The notes under the pieces: model-generated
What the model saw: the letters and a program-made list of their open reading frames with translations, nothing else
Told to the model about the DNA's origin: nothing
Database searches by the model: none
Shown here: piece after piece, positions 32,331-46,000 of the stretch
Layout: every line of letters starts with the position of its first letter
How positions within the stretch are numbered: position 1 is the stretch's first letter
Position numbers and translations under genes: made by a program
DNA from: Mesostigma viride
Taxonomy: Eukaryota > Streptophyta > Mesostigmatophyceae > Mesostigmatales > Mesostigmataceae
Assembly: GCA_009746045.1 (NCBI GenBank)
Contig: RPFO01000131.1
Coordinates: forward strand, 1,966,671-2,012,670
Length of the DNA stretch: 46,000 nt
Direction: 5' to 3'

Positions 32331-32586
32331 GTTACGGATGGTTTCTATACATGTAGGGATGGTTATTATACGTTTACGGAGGGTTACTATCTGTACAGCG
32401 TTACTAGTAACGTGTCATGTACCATTTAAATATGGCGTCGATTGCTTGCCATGATTGCGTGGCAATCTTTGCAGCAGTCATTATACGGAATTCTAACTCT
32501 GCCATGGCCGCATGGCGCAGACCGGCTTAATTGTCTGAGTTGTGCGCATACGTTGGCTTTGTCCGTGTGTCTGAATGGTTCGCCAG

Positions 32587-33045
32587 AGGTTATCGATGGG
32601 TGCCCGACAGGCTGGACCAGCGATTTGAGTGGTGGGTCGTGCGTGAAGTGGTTCAACCTTGGCATGACGTACTCCCAAGCCAAGGCACACTGCCCGAACA
32701 CCTTGGTATGGTCCGGATGGCCCAGCTTCACGAACGTGGGGCACCTGGCCAAGATCACAAGTCTATCCTCGAACAACGTGGTTCAGAGTTTGCTTGGTCT
32801 CACCAATCCGGGTCACATCGGGCTCGACGACGTTGACAATGATGGCGTGTATTCTTGGTATGACGGCACGCCGGTTTTCCGCGGTAACAGGGGCCCCGGG
32901 TACGCCGAGCCTGGGGTTTATAATCGCTTTGCCATTACGGATCCCTTCCGGCCGGGCTGGGCTGTCTACTTGGATGGAACTGACGGCAATTGGTATAACT
33001 GGAATCCTGCCGCTACCGGCCGTCATGTCTGCCAGATTAACCAAG
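32587..33045 (+). CDS. C-type lectin-like domain exon A of modular lectin gene
   Basis: Acceptor TTCGCCAG precedes 32587, and donor CAAG/GTGAGT follows 33045. The exon is 459 nt, phase 1 at both ends. It encodes a whole C-type lectin-like domain of about 150 residues: DGCPTGWT and SCVKWF (N-terminal Cys pair), AKAHCP, HLAKI, HIGLDDVDNDGVYSWYDG (the WIGL-type core), YAEPGVY where many lectins have an EPN calcium/sugar motif, GNWYNWNP, and HVCQINQ at the end. The inner C2-C3 cysteine pair of long-form domains is not seen. Such domains bind sugars or proteins outside the cell and occur in Chlamydomonas extracellular and receptor-like proteins. The frame running on past 33045 to 33158 is read-through of the intron. 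Copy B at 45198 is a diverged duplicate. Confidence 0.8.
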
Positions 33046-36000
33046 GTGAGTCTCTTGTGTCCTCAAACGTGAGGTTGTACCCCCTTGCATGCTGCACCGC
33101 CAATAAGTCTATGTACTGTAGAGGGATCCTGCAGGGTAGTCAGCCCACCGACTTGTAGGTTAAACATGTGCACCTCCCTTTGCATGGGGGGGTTACTCTT
33201 GTGTCCCTGTGTGTGGATAAGGAGGCTTGCTATATTGTTTATGTAGTAAAAGTAATTGAGTAATAGTAATAGTAATAGAAATAGTATCGGTTTTCTGGTA
33301 ATGTAGTTAAATTATAACGCATGCGCGAAAGATATGTAGGGCTGTTGTTGGCGACTGTTGTTGAGTGGTCCGAAAAATGACCACATAGTAGGCTTTATAC
33401 GACTTGGTCGCAAAGATTCGTAATTCTTTGTTAATGGTGCACCAGCTATTATCAATGCTAGGGACCTGTGGGTCGGCTGGTTGCCTAAGGAATCTGAATG
33501 ACCGAGTGTTTTTAGTAAGTCGTAAGTACGTAGATATTAGATATTGGACTCGGACCGACCCAAAAGGTCTGTGGGCGAGATTTGTGGCTATTAGTTTTGA
33601 GGACGTTGTGTACTAATTCGGGTATACGGTTGGTGACTACCCACCTGGGGGCCGTGCCTGGCCAAGCTTCTTGATGTGGCATTTTCAGCACTCTTCAGGC
33701 CGGTGCGTGCCGCATGCCGGTTTAGGATATGTAGTGTCAGCCTGTGTACATTGGCGGACCAAGCTAGGCAGGCAATGATCCGCAATAGTTTCTTTGACAA
33801 TGGCGGCAATGGCCGCCTGACATGCAAATTGCACATTCTATAGCGCGGGTCGCATCTGCCTCATTCGCGTAACTGTAACCAACGCAGATGGTGGCACAAC
33901 CGCTAAGTAATTGTTTGACCAAGCATAGCAGAGTTTGCCGAGCAACGGAAAGAAACCCCGTGCCGTCTTCCCTGGCTTCTGGTCTTTTTGGCATGGGCGA
34001 AGTACAGATGGGGCGCTACTTCAGCGGTTTGACCAGCTTTGGCGGAGCTAAGTTTCTAAAACAGTTCTATAGCACTTGTCACATCGCAGCCTTGCCGCCT
34101 TGCGATGGTGCGTGTGTCGTGGCCTGGACTCTAGAGGTCACGACCCAGGTTCCTGTCAGGAACGGCCTGTTTTTCATAATTTTTGTATCAAGGTTGTGGC
34201 GGCAGGTCCGCCGTCCAGTTGCCCCTGCCGAGTAGGCCGGATGATTGGGACTAAAGGAGCCGCTTGAGGTTTGCGTTCCGAAGCTGAAAGTTATTCCCTA
34301 GTGAGATACTCGAGAGAGAAAGGGAGTCTTAGGGGGGCGAGGCTGCCAGCGCCAGACCTTAACCCCTAAATGGTCTTGCTGCCGATTTTCCGCCAAAAAG
34401 TGACTTACAGCCGATTTGTCGGCACCTACTCGGGGGACCAGTTTGCGAGAATACTATTGGGAATTAGGAAACGTTTAGCTGAGAAGAATGAAAGTTTATA
34501 AGTTTCTCCAGAACATGATACTAGGGTTTGCTATATTTTGACCAAGTTTAACAGGTGTTCCAGACCGTCAAAGTACAAGGGGTCAGGGTACTTTTTCACG
34601 TACAACGTGCATTCCGGAAAACGACGACCTGGCCATGGCGGCTTGCGCCCACGCATGGCATTTACGGTTGCGTTATAATTTTCTGGCCAAACTTAGGATA
34701 TTGATTTTATACGTCCTAAAGATCATACAGGCCAATTTTTGGTTCGCGGGAATGCCATTTGATAGGTGTCGGCAGCGTTCTTGCTGGAAAAAACTGCGAT
34801 CAGGCCGGACGATAGAAGCGTTGACAGCAATACCTTTCCGGAATATTTTAAAGGATATATCGGTTTCTTTTTACTTTTTATGATACATAGTAGTCGTAAA
34901 CGTGCAAGGGTGGCCAGAAATCGCCGAATCCAGCGACCATGCTGCACAACTTTGGTGTGCCGAAATGCGCCATTTTGCGGCAACCGCATGGGCCAAGGTA
35001 ACGCGATCCATGCCTGGTAAAGCTTAAGCATCGTTTTCCTATCGATGTTTGACGTTTATATATACGTTCTAGCTTGTGTAGCACATTCTTTTTGCATTAT
35101 TCATGCTCTTTCTTGACCCTGGCCTGGCCCCTTTCTAAAACACCCTTCTTAGATGCTTCCCTCAGTCAGTTGACCTGCCACAGGGTGATGGTGATAAGTT
35201 TTAGAGGCTGTATGGGTTTGAATACCTCCATATATGTTTGTTATACCTTTCCCACACACATATTGCATGAGTGTGAGGCAGTTGGCTGGTCTCTGTGGCA
35301 TCATCAAGCATGTAACCGGTGAGTAGAAGCTTCCCATTGTCAGCATGTGCCACCAGGTGTGCTGGCCATCACCTGGAAAGCTATAGCAGCTTAGGCCTAG
35401 TTTATCCTTGCTAGGGCAGGCTGAAATAGGCTTAAAATCACTAGTTTGTTGGTGGCTGCCTCCTAGAATGCATGCCTTGCGTAGGGTATCCGTACCACGT
35501 TACCTACGTGCATGGACAAGGTGGCACCTGCACATAGTGCCATGTAAGGGCAGTGTGATGATGCAGTTATGTTTCCCCATCATTGTGGAAGGGAAATGTA
35601 TTGTTTGGCATGGTTGGGGGCCATATTAGTAGGTATTAGTAGGTAGTATGCCCACTCCTACCCCCTTGGTTGCTTTTTACCAACGGTACCCCTATGGGCT
35701 GTACTGGGTGTAACTGCTGGTATACCCACCCAAATGATGACCCCAATGGCTCAAACTGTTCAGCAACTAATTGTTTATCATCCCTGAAGTGGTAGGTGCC
35801 TAGCTCTTACAACATAATTCAAAATGCACATTCTACCAAAAATGAAAACGCTCGTCTTGACCCCCCTGACTTTGACGGCAGTTATACATGGCCTACGATG
35901 AATATATGTGAGGTTGTGATATATCATGGCTTAGGGCAACTCATGGACATGCTTGCCCCCCAAGGACAGCCATTGGATATTGCTAGGTTGTACAGGGGCT

Positions 36001-36561
36001 GGTTTACAAAATAGGTGAGTTACTGCCGATTTATCGGCAGCATTTCCGCCCATTTAGGGGTTAAGGGCGATCCTTTTTCGGCTCAGCACCTGCTGCGGCT
36101 CGGTTTATTGTGGTGACGTACAACCCTTCCCTTATTGGTAGATTCCAGAAAGGTGGAATGCTGGCTCCTTTGGGGGGCCTTGCTTTTGGGGTGGTCACCA
36201 GCTTACATGCCGTTTTTTAACCAGCAGGCCTCTAGTGCGGAGGTTGTAAAAGCCTATGTAGCGCGGGCCGAGTCGCTAATTACATAAGATTTTGCGACAC
36301 AGTCTTTAGCGCATGGTGGTCAGCGACGAGATTATAGTTGGCGCAATGGGGTTGGTGCCAGGCGGGGGCTGGGGTTTGGGTGGAGGCTTTATGTATCTTG
36401 CTTCCGCGATCGCGTACCGAGAAACCTTTATAAGGCCACCGCAACTACATATGTGGCAGGGCTCCTGCACATATTGTTTCAATCAAAAGCTGGTGTTCTT
36501 GGGAGCTTAATTATAGTAGAAGAGTAAGAGTAAATAGTAATTGAATAGAAGAGTATGTACT
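33046..36561 (+). other. Putative intron, first part
   Basis: The first 346 bp are almost identical to the window's last 341 bp. Beyond that I find no cysteine module, lectin piece or transposon protein. Two GTGAGT sites (35322, 36014) have no matching coding exon before them. A TAATAGTAATAG run lies at about 33262. Confidence 0.45.
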
Positions 36562-39362
<2,801 letters not shown>

Positions 39363-39832
39363 GCACTGCATGACAGTGAAAAGAGGGGCATTTAGAGGGA
39401 TTTGTCTGCGCAAAAAGCATGCCAACCACGACAGTCTCTGTTTCATACCTAAGAATGCAAAGGAAGCTTCTAACGCTCGGCACTAGTTTGATAGGGACAG
39501 TCATCCCGTACCGCTCTCATACTGGGGATCCCCATACAGCAACATCAAAATAAAATTTTTCCTGGCCTATGTAGTTAATATGTCCACTGGTGGTGCTGGC
39601 CTCTCACACTTCTTGCTGCCTATGTATGTGCCTCTCTCCTGGCCTTCCAAAGTTTTTGCCGTCCAGGCAGTTAGGGCTGTCCAGAGTACATACTCTCAAG
39701 CATGTTTTTCTTAATTATGTAATGTATTTGTGTTCCTCTGCTGCTGCTTGGAGAGCCGTGTGGCGTCAATCTACCATTCCTAACATTTACCTGTTGCTGT
39801 TGGGGCACGCGTGCATTCACATTTCCGCACAG
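39363..39832 (+). other. Putative intron between array and cysteine exon 2
   Basis: Unique-looking sequence with no coding signal. The last 30 bases give the acceptor of the exon at 39833 (CATTCACATTTCCGCACAG). Confidence 0.4.
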
Positions 39833-39895
39833 TGTGCGAGGTGGACGAACACTGCCCTGCCAGCATGGTCTGCTCCTACCAGAACCGCTGCGTGG
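39833..39895 (+). CDS. Cysteine-rich module exon 2 of modular lectin gene
   Basis: Acceptor TTTCCGCACAG precedes and donor GTGAGT follows. The 63-nt exon is phase 1 at both ends and encodes CEVDEHCPASMVC followed by SYQNRCV, a regular C-x5-C-x5-C-x5-C pattern. With the phase-1 G supplied by the upstream exon the first codon is Val. It would join directly to the end of lectin exon A (CQINQ) without changing frame. The module is likely a small disulfide-bonded spacer between lectin domains, on the cell surface or secreted. Confidence 0.7.
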
Positions 39896-42309
39896 GTGAG
39901 TGCGAGAGTTGACCAGAATAATTTGTCAGAATAATTTGCTTATAGTGTCCATGCCTTGAAAGTACGTAATGGAAGCCAGCCATCACAAGTCAACTTTGTA
40001 CAGCCTTTAATGCCCATTTATCGAGGGCAAAGCGCCATTGTCTGCTGTGCTCAAGGGGTTATTATTCCTGGGATGTGCTTTGCAATTAAAGTAAGAGCTT
40101 CATGGAAATTAATTGTGGGCATAAGATGCTGGGCTATACATACATAGGACGTCGCCGTGCTCCGTAGCAATCTTCGTCGGCACGGAACGGCTTCATCACG
40201 CAGCACAGGAGGGGGACATCCCCCCCCTAAAATCGTACAAGAGCGTGCTCCCTCCTGTGGCCCAGCGCGCCGCCCGGAGCCAGCCAAAATGAAAAATGGC
40301 CGAGCGCGCACTGTCAGCCAAAAGGCTGGCAGCGCCGGGTCGAAAACGCTACTCTGGGAGTGTGCTACGTGCTACGTGGCTTGTACGACACGTTGCACTC
40401 TAACTAGCAACCTACCGGGGTGACAAGCCGGTTTGCACCGCTTCCAAGTGCAACTTCAGCCACAAAGACCGGGCGAGCGTCGCTGAGCGGCCGTGAAAGC
40501 TGATAAAACCATAACAAGGGCAGGCACACACGCATCTCGGTCACGTTGCCAGCCTTAATTGGTATGTACGTATAAGTACACCTCGCCTCCATATTCATTC
40601 CTGACATAAACACCATTGAAACAGAATGCCTTGAAGCAGGTACAGTATGTGCACGGAAAGAATTTCGAAAGCCCCTGGCTAACAAAAACGTTAATTACCT
40701 AAGCGCCATGCAGGATCATTGCCTACTTCATTCCTGACAGTCCTCGTCCCGGCCATGCCGCTGAAATCACTTTCCGCATGATTCCCGGCTAGAACTTTGA
40801 AAACATACCGGCCCGGCATTAAATATCTAAGCATTGGCAATTCAAACCCCGGTTCTGAGCGTCCATTCAATTAAAAAATGTAGCCTGCCCAACAGCTGCG
40901 GCCACTTTTACAAGTTGCTGAAGCCCGCCAGGCAAAAGTTCTCCTGTGACTTGTCGCCATGATTTTAATTTCCTGCTCCGTCGCACCGAAAAATGCGTGG
41001 GCCGACCATGCCAAAGTCCCGGTGGCCGCTGGGCCGAGATTTTTCGGGTGCTGCTGGATTCGTTGTGAATTGTTTGTGAGTCGTTTGTGAGTCGTTTGTG
41101 ACCTCTTTCAGAACTATTTCTGAAGTCGCAGATTCGCAGGTTGCGCCGGCATATTTGCATCTACGTTCCGAGTTGTCCTGTACACCGTTGGTACACCGTT
41201 GGTAGACGTTCAGTGGCACTGGTTCAAGTATCCGTTTAGAACCACCCTCCACCGATGATACAAACAGCAGGCAGAACTCGTACACCTGCAAGATGCGATG
41301 CAAGTAGGCTTGCCGCTGTCGCATACCTAAAAGAGCCTCTCAAGTATCTTACCAAATATCTCGTACGAACCAGACTCGAAAAATGACTCCATTTGACGTA
41401 TCTGATGCTAAGCTATTAACACACTGCACACGTAGGTGTGTCATACGAGGTCCGTACAATTTTAACTTCGTGGACTTCAAAAGTTCACGTGCAATACAAA
41501 AGTTTGTCCAGTGCACGAACCGCTATAGTGTCCGGTAACGAAAAAGTCTTTGCCCATAGATATAGTACAGCAGCACCGTCTTCTTCTGGTACAATTAATT
41601 GCTGCGTTCACGAAATAAGAGCTAGTCCGCGTACGTTAGAGTGTACCTGTCGAATCGGTACACTTTCCGTCCACTCAGCGTTTGCGAAGCGTTGACGGGC
41701 GGTATACTGCGCGTCGGAAAATTGCCTAGTGATGGTCTCAGCCTCTCAGGTATATACTGGCGGCGCCGCGGCATGTTAAGCAAACCGCGTTGTGCAGATA
41801 TGTAGGTATACCGTGCACGAACAAGGACCGCGCCCAGCCCGACGCGGACACAGAGCATGTATAACCAAAGCAGTTTATATTTCATGCGGGTCAGTATTTG
41901 TACATTCGTCACGACCATTAAGCAGATTGATGGGGGCATTGGAATTGCTAGCTTCGAGATCACAATTTAGTACCTACCCATGATGTCCAGCTGCAAAAGA
42001 AAAAGGTCGACCAAAAGACAGGACCTATCGCCGCGAGCCCTCAACTGAGGGCAAGAGAGGCTTTTATAAATGAGGGGGTGGGGGGTGGGGGGTGGGGGGT
42101 GGGGGGTGGGGGGTGGGGGGTGGGGGGTGGGGGGGTGGGGGGGTGGGGGGGGTACGGGATTCCAGGCCGGTGCTGTGGCTATCGTGCATGCGATGTGCTT
42201 AGAAGCCTCAACATGCGTGGTACTCAACAGCTCCGCTTTTTGCTTCCACTGCCACTTGCCACCTCTGCGTGTAACAATTCTGTTTTGCTGCTACTCATTT
42301 ATTGCGCAG
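39896..42309 (+). other. Putative intron between cysteine exons 2 and 3
   Basis: 2.4 kb. It has short tandem repeats GTTTGTGAGTC (about 41068-41102, three copies) and TACACCGTTGG (two copies near 41180), and a G-rich heptamer array at 42071-42151. No exon was recognised; frames near 40380 and 41590 with several Cys lack splice sites. Confidence 0.4.
42071..42151 (+). repeat. (GGGGGGT)n G-rich array
   Basis: About eleven tandem GGGGGGT-type heptamers, ending in longer G runs. It lies 160 bp upstream of cysteine exon 3 on the sense strand and could form G-quadruplexes in the pre-mRNA. Confidence 0.85.
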
Positions 42310-42369
42310 AATGCAGACTTAATGGCGATTGCGCCTCCAACGAGATCTGCATCGACAATGCTTGCATAA
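42310..42369 (+). CDS. Cysteine-rich module exon 3 of modular lectin gene
   Basis: Acceptor CATTTATTGCGCAG precedes and donor GTGAGTG follows at 42370. The exon is 60 nt, phase 1 at both ends, with 20 residues including CRLNGDCASNEICIDNACI: pattern C-x5-C-x5-C-x4-C, matching exon 2 almost exactly. With the phase-1 G the first codon is Glu. Placed after exon 2 it would give two cysteine modules in a row before lectin domain B. Exon length, phase and Cys spacing agree independently, which makes chance unlikely. Confidence 0.7.
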   Translation, partial: NADLMAIAPPTRSASTMLA

Positions 42370-45197
42370 GTGAGTGTCACACGTTGCCGAACATGTTAAG
42401 AAAATGTAGATATGCGCCGACCAACTGTGCGGGGGAGAACATCGCATGAAAAGCTGCACAGGATGGACGGAAGGCTAGGCACCTCTAGTTCGTCACAGGA
42501 GGCACTGCCTGAGGCAGGTGCTTGCAGATGGCAACATACCGTGTAGCAGAACAGTCAGATAAATAAGTGGGTCCAAGGTGGCTCTGCGCAGTCTCCAACG
42601 GATTGTGGATATGTAGCCCATAAGAACCAGTGTTCAGTGGGTGATTTCACCAGGAAGTGAACGAAGATCTCTGCTATGGCCTGGCGACTCGGTGGGTCTC
42701 TTTGATGCCCCGGCGTCTCGAGACTACCCAAGGACAAGACGAAATCACAGTCACCCGCTAGACAATCAGACTTTGAGAAAAGCTGGCGCTACCCCAGGTG
42801 ATACTGCACAATGAAAGGCATCAACATGATGGTGTAGCAATTGACAAGAAGCACAGCTCACTTCCACCAAATTGCAGAGGTTCTTCTCGCCGAGTATGTA
42901 GCACATGGTGACAGGAATATAGCCAATATCAGCCAGATTGTTGCACGGCTGGCAAAGAATGCTCATTCCCACCTTGGACTTTGCTTGTGTGCACTAGCAG
43001 TTGCATTCGATCCACTGGTTCATATTGGAGAATTTCGATCGCACTTGCGCCGCTCTCTGGTAAAGAGCTTTTCCGCAGTTGGGCTAACGCTTGGGATGCA
43101 TTCGGATCAGGAGAACCCCTGAAGCCGCCAAATCATGCAAGAGGTCCTGTGTTCAAATCGGGTCTGGTACCAAACTGTTTCACTAGTCTTTGCACAAGCC
43201 CTTTCAACCTTGCGTCCATCCCCAATCCCGTGGTGACTGTTACTGCCGCTCCCCCCAGCACGAACCTTCAAACCTCTCCCACAGCCTGAGTCCCCATATT
43301 ACCCAGCACCCAACCACCATCACCACCATTGCCAAGCTGTAAACGCGCAAGGTGTCCATGAAGGAAGCTTATGTTCTCCGATGTATGCTGTGTCGGCCCG
43401 TGCCGCTTTGGGGTGAAACTGCCCATAGTGCTGTACTTCGAACCGACACGATTTACTCGTATGCTGGCGTTGTCGACCCACTGACATATCAAAAGGTCCT
43501 GCAACTGCACTTTTTTTTTTACAGTGCTCCCCCCAGCGAAATAGCTCTGGTTTCCGGATCGAAGCAAACCTGTTTGCAAGAGGGCCTTAAAGCGCCCATT
43601 GTTTGCACGATTAAACTTGTTTTGGGGGGGGCATGTCGTAAGTATTCTTACTGTGCATGTTGATGGGAATTATCGGAATGGAGCGGCGCCTCTTGTGCAG
43701 GGACTTGTTACTTTTGTGATGTGCGGGATGGTTGCTTACGGGTTTGCACGGGTAGGCAGTGTCACATAAACGGCTGTTGAACTTGGCGACTTTGCGTGTT
43801 GCAGATCATTGCTATATGCGTCCTACTGATGGTTACAGTGAAGTGTCACTGTTGCAGGCCACATTCGGGTTGGTGGGACGCTACATAGTGGTGGGACTAT
43901 TAGTTGCTGCAGGGATGCTCGCATTTCAAAGTTCACCTGGGTGGGACAGAATTGCACAGATTGACGGGTGGGCCAGCCTTAAGATCGGTGGGTCAATCGG
44001 ATGCCTCGATTCATAATGGTGGGACACAATGTTGGCTTGGTGAAACAAGACTACCTGCACAGCCTTAAGGGTTTAATATACTTGAAACGTGTGTAGTGCA
44101 TTTGTGGGCGTGTAGCTTGTGCGGTACTTGTCGGTTTCCTCCACCATTGGTGATGTGCCATGGCCATTGACCAGTTGTCAAAGTCAAGTCGATGGGACTT
44201 CAGGTTGGTGAGACTTCTATGCATGACCTGACAAGACCCATGAGCCTAACTCAGAACAGAAAACAACCACTGAAACTTGCCCAAATTTTCAGCTGGCTAC
44301 GTTCAACGTTGCTTTCAGTTAGGATCAAGGCGTTCCATGTGGTTTTCGTAAGAAAACGGTGTTCAGCGTTTCTTTCTTAGCATATGGCGTTCAATGTGGC
44401 TTTCTTACGATAATGGCATTCAACGTTGCTTTCATAGGATACTGGTGTTCAATTTGGCTTTCTCAGGATAATGGCAAAGTCAACTGCTACATATATGTAG
44501 CACGTATCAAACCCAGGTCGGTGGGACACATGGTGGGACGCACATAAGTTAGAAGAACGGGACTGGAAAATGGCATGTTCTCTTTTGTCTAAGCTTGAGG
44601 TTGGCATGGCTGCTCTCACGCTGCCCTGTAGACTGGATCGTCAGCTCCTTACAGCTGTAAAGCGGGACTAAGGAGTTGTCCAGACGCACTTTAGTGGGAC
44701 AGAATTCGTCTAGGTAAAACAGTCTCATAATATTCAGATTCAGGAATACATTGGTGGGACTGGCAGATTACCTTGGTGCATGGGACAGAACTCACCTCGC
44801 TCGTTGGGATGGAATCCATGTTGGTGGGACAATGCCTACCTCCAAATTGACATTCCTGGGGCAAATTTTCATTTGGTGGGAGTCCCACTAACCTGAAAAC
44901 ATCCCAGCAACATGTGGTGGGATGCGTCCCACCAATGTGAGACTAAACGTGTTACGGATGGTTTCTATACTTATGGATGGGTATGATACGTTTTACGAAT
45001 GGTTACTATCTGTACTTGTACGTGTCATGTACCATTACTGTTGACCATTTTAATATCGTGTCGATTGCTTGCCATGAGTGCGTGGCGACCTTTGCAGCAG
45101 TCATCCTACGGAATTGTAACTCTTCTGGCCGCATGACGCAGACCGGCTTGTTGTGCGTATACGTTGGCTTTGTCCTTGTGTCTGCATCGTTTGGCAG
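42370..45197 (+). other. Putative intron before lectin exon B
   Basis: 2.8 kb. From about 44255 it is the duplicated segment. 43870-44040 has extra GGTGGGAC motifs. A possible exon ending at 43649 (CATGTC before GTAAGT) has only two Cys and no module pattern, so it is not called. Confidence 0.4.
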
Positions 45198-46000
45198 TGG
45201 TCACCGATGGGTGCCCGTCAGGCTGGACTAGCGATGGGAGTGGTGGGTCGTGCGTGCGGCGTTTTGCCCTTGGCATGCCCTACACCGAAGCCAAGGCATA
45301 CTGCCCGAATACCTACACCTGGTCGTCCAGATGGCCCAAGGGCACCAATGCTGCGCACCTGGTCAAGATCCCAAGTCAAAGCGTGAACAACGTGGTTAAG
45401 AGTTTGCTTAGCGCCTCGGAAAGGAGTCACATCGGTCTCGACGACGTTGACAATGATGGCGTGTATTCCTGGTATGACGGCACGCCGGTTTTCCGCGGTA
45501 CCAGGGGGCTGGGGTACGCCGAGCCTGGGGTTTATGATGGCTTTGCCATTTCGGAGCCCTACCGGCTGGGCTGGGCTGGCCTCTTGGATCAAAGTGATGG
45601 CTATTGGTATATCAGGATGCCCAGCAATATCGGCGTTCATGTCTGCCAGATTAACCAAGGTGAGTCTCTTGTGTCCTCAAACGTGAGGTTGTACCCCCTG
45701 GCATGCTGCACCGCCAATAAGTCTATGTACTGTAGAGGGATCCTGCAGGGTAGTCAGCCCACCGACTTGTAGGTTAAACATGTGCACCCCCCTTTGCATG
45801 GGGGGGTTACTCTTGTGTCCCTGTGTGTGGATAAGGAGGCTTGCTATATTGTTTATGTAGTAAAAGTAACTGAGTAATAGTAATAGTAATAGAAATAGTA
45901 TCGGTTTTCTTGTAATGTAGTTAAATTATAACGCATGCGCGAAAGATAGGGCTGTTGTTGGCGACTGTTGTTGAGTGGTCCGAAAAATGACCACATAGTA
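44255..46000 (+). repeat. Segmental duplication, copy B (runs off the window)
   Basis: Homologous to 31330-33391, with a shorter minisatellite and many small indels upstream of the exon. Downstream of the lectin exon, 45660-46000 matches 33046-33391 with only about five base changes and one short deletion. 46000 corresponds to about 33391. Confidence 0.9.
45198..45659 (+). CDS. C-type lectin-like domain exon B of modular lectin gene
   Basis: Acceptor CGTTTGGCAG precedes and donor CAAG/GTGAGT follows 45659. The exon is 462 nt, phase 1 at both ends, with 154 residues. It aligns over its whole length with exon A: DGCPSGWT, SCVRRF, AKAYCP, HLVKI, HIGLDDVDNDGVYSWYDG, YAEPGVY and HVCQINQ are shared. 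The differences cluster in the first half and in the C-terminal loop region, where GNWYNWNP of A is GYWYIRMP in B. The EPG tripeptide at the EPN position is kept. It is the next lectin module of the same gene or a mutually exclusive alternative to A. The frame past 45659 is intron read-through and stops at the same place as in copy A. Confidence 0.8.

Larger units (their letters stand above)
29821..32586 (+). other. Putative intron with MITE, palindrome and minisatellite
   Basis: If exons 29737-29820 and 32587-33045 belong to one gene this is a 2.8 kb intron. It holds an inverted-repeat element (30326-30517), a 34-bp palindrome (30873-30906), a minisatellite (31385-31815) and a GGTGGGAC-rich stretch. 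No other coding signal is visible. Confidence 0.45.
31330..33391 (+). repeat. Segmental duplication, copy A (carries lectin exon A)
   Basis: This segment is repeated at about 44255-46000. It starts near AAACAACCAC and includes TTTTCAGCTGGCTACGTTCA, the minisatellite, the GGTGGGAC-rich stretch, the lectin exon and at least 346 bp of downstream intron. The copies differ in minisatellite length and small indels. Copy B is cut by the window edge, so the true right boundary is unknown. Confidence 0.9.

Noticed and set aside
33046-33158. C-terminal extension of lectin frame A (GESLVSSNVRLYPLACC...)
   Set aside because: It begins exactly at a consensus GTGAGT donor and is identical in copy B, like the rest of the intron flank. 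It is read as intron.
35160-35321. Possible cysteine exon ending at GTGAGT 35322
   Set aside because: No frame gives four Cys with the module spacing and a phase-1 acceptor; the frame with two Cys is out of phase.
40157-40423. 88-codon frame ending in a Cys-rich stretch (CATCYVACTTRC)
   Set aside because: Cys spacing does not match the modules, there is no acceptor in phase 1, and it stops before any donor.
43080-43160. tRNA-like T-loop GTTCAAATC
   Set aside because: The flanking bases cannot form the T stem and no acceptor or anticodon arms are found at the right distance.
43522-43649. Possible exon ending at GTAAGT with Cys residues (TCLQEGLKAPIVC)
   Set aside because: Cys spacing does not match the module, the best acceptor gives phase 2, and the sequence is hydrophobic.

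Overview
The window looks like nuclear DNA of a volvocine green alga (Volvox, Chlamydomonas and relatives). Three things point there: a secreted protease with Ser-Pro-rich linkers of the algal cell-wall type; C-type lectin and cysteine-rich modules of the kind described in Chlamydomonas; and spliced genes with GT-AG introns among many retroelements, with a TGTAA poly(A) motif after one gene. The species cannot be named from sequence alone. Most of the 46 kb is repeats and transposable elements, and most long open frames are stop-free simple repeats rather than genes.

Layout. 1-8990 is a nest of non-LTR retroelement pieces: L1-like ORF1 genes without a reverse transcriptase beside them, 5'-truncated tails with the end of ORF2, and a separate fragment with a PD-(D/E)XK-like motif. 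At least seven tails share one small hairpin (CTCC-loop-GGAG) followed by AT-rich tetra- or pentanucleotide repeats. Two insertions still have target-site duplications of 15 and 12 bp. A GC-rich minisatellite fills about 820-1725. 9816-12322 (minus) is a two-exon gene for a secreted, probably GPI-anchored zinc metalloprotease of a bacterial-looking type, with one frame break in a poly-C tract. 12323-17579 holds minisatellites, hairpin elements with CAGT...ACTG ends, poly-C and an octamer array.

17580-23807 is a 6 kb hexanucleotide region, mainly (TTTGGG)n with TTTGAG edges and an ATTGGG block. 24077-27410 is a nearly complete piggyBac-like transposon with TTAA flanks, short inverted ends and a frameshifted transposase.

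29737 to the right edge is best read as one plus-strand gene of widely spaced exons: cysteine module, C-type lectin domain A, two cysteine modules, lectin domain B. All five exons are multiples of three and begin and end in phase 1, so each can be added, skipped or duplicated without loss of frame. Lectin exon B lies in a second copy of the segment that carries exon A. The two exons differ far more than the intron sequence beside them. The large intron holds a 2.8 kb GGCAAY/GGCAAG array. The gene probably extends past the right edge and perhaps further left.
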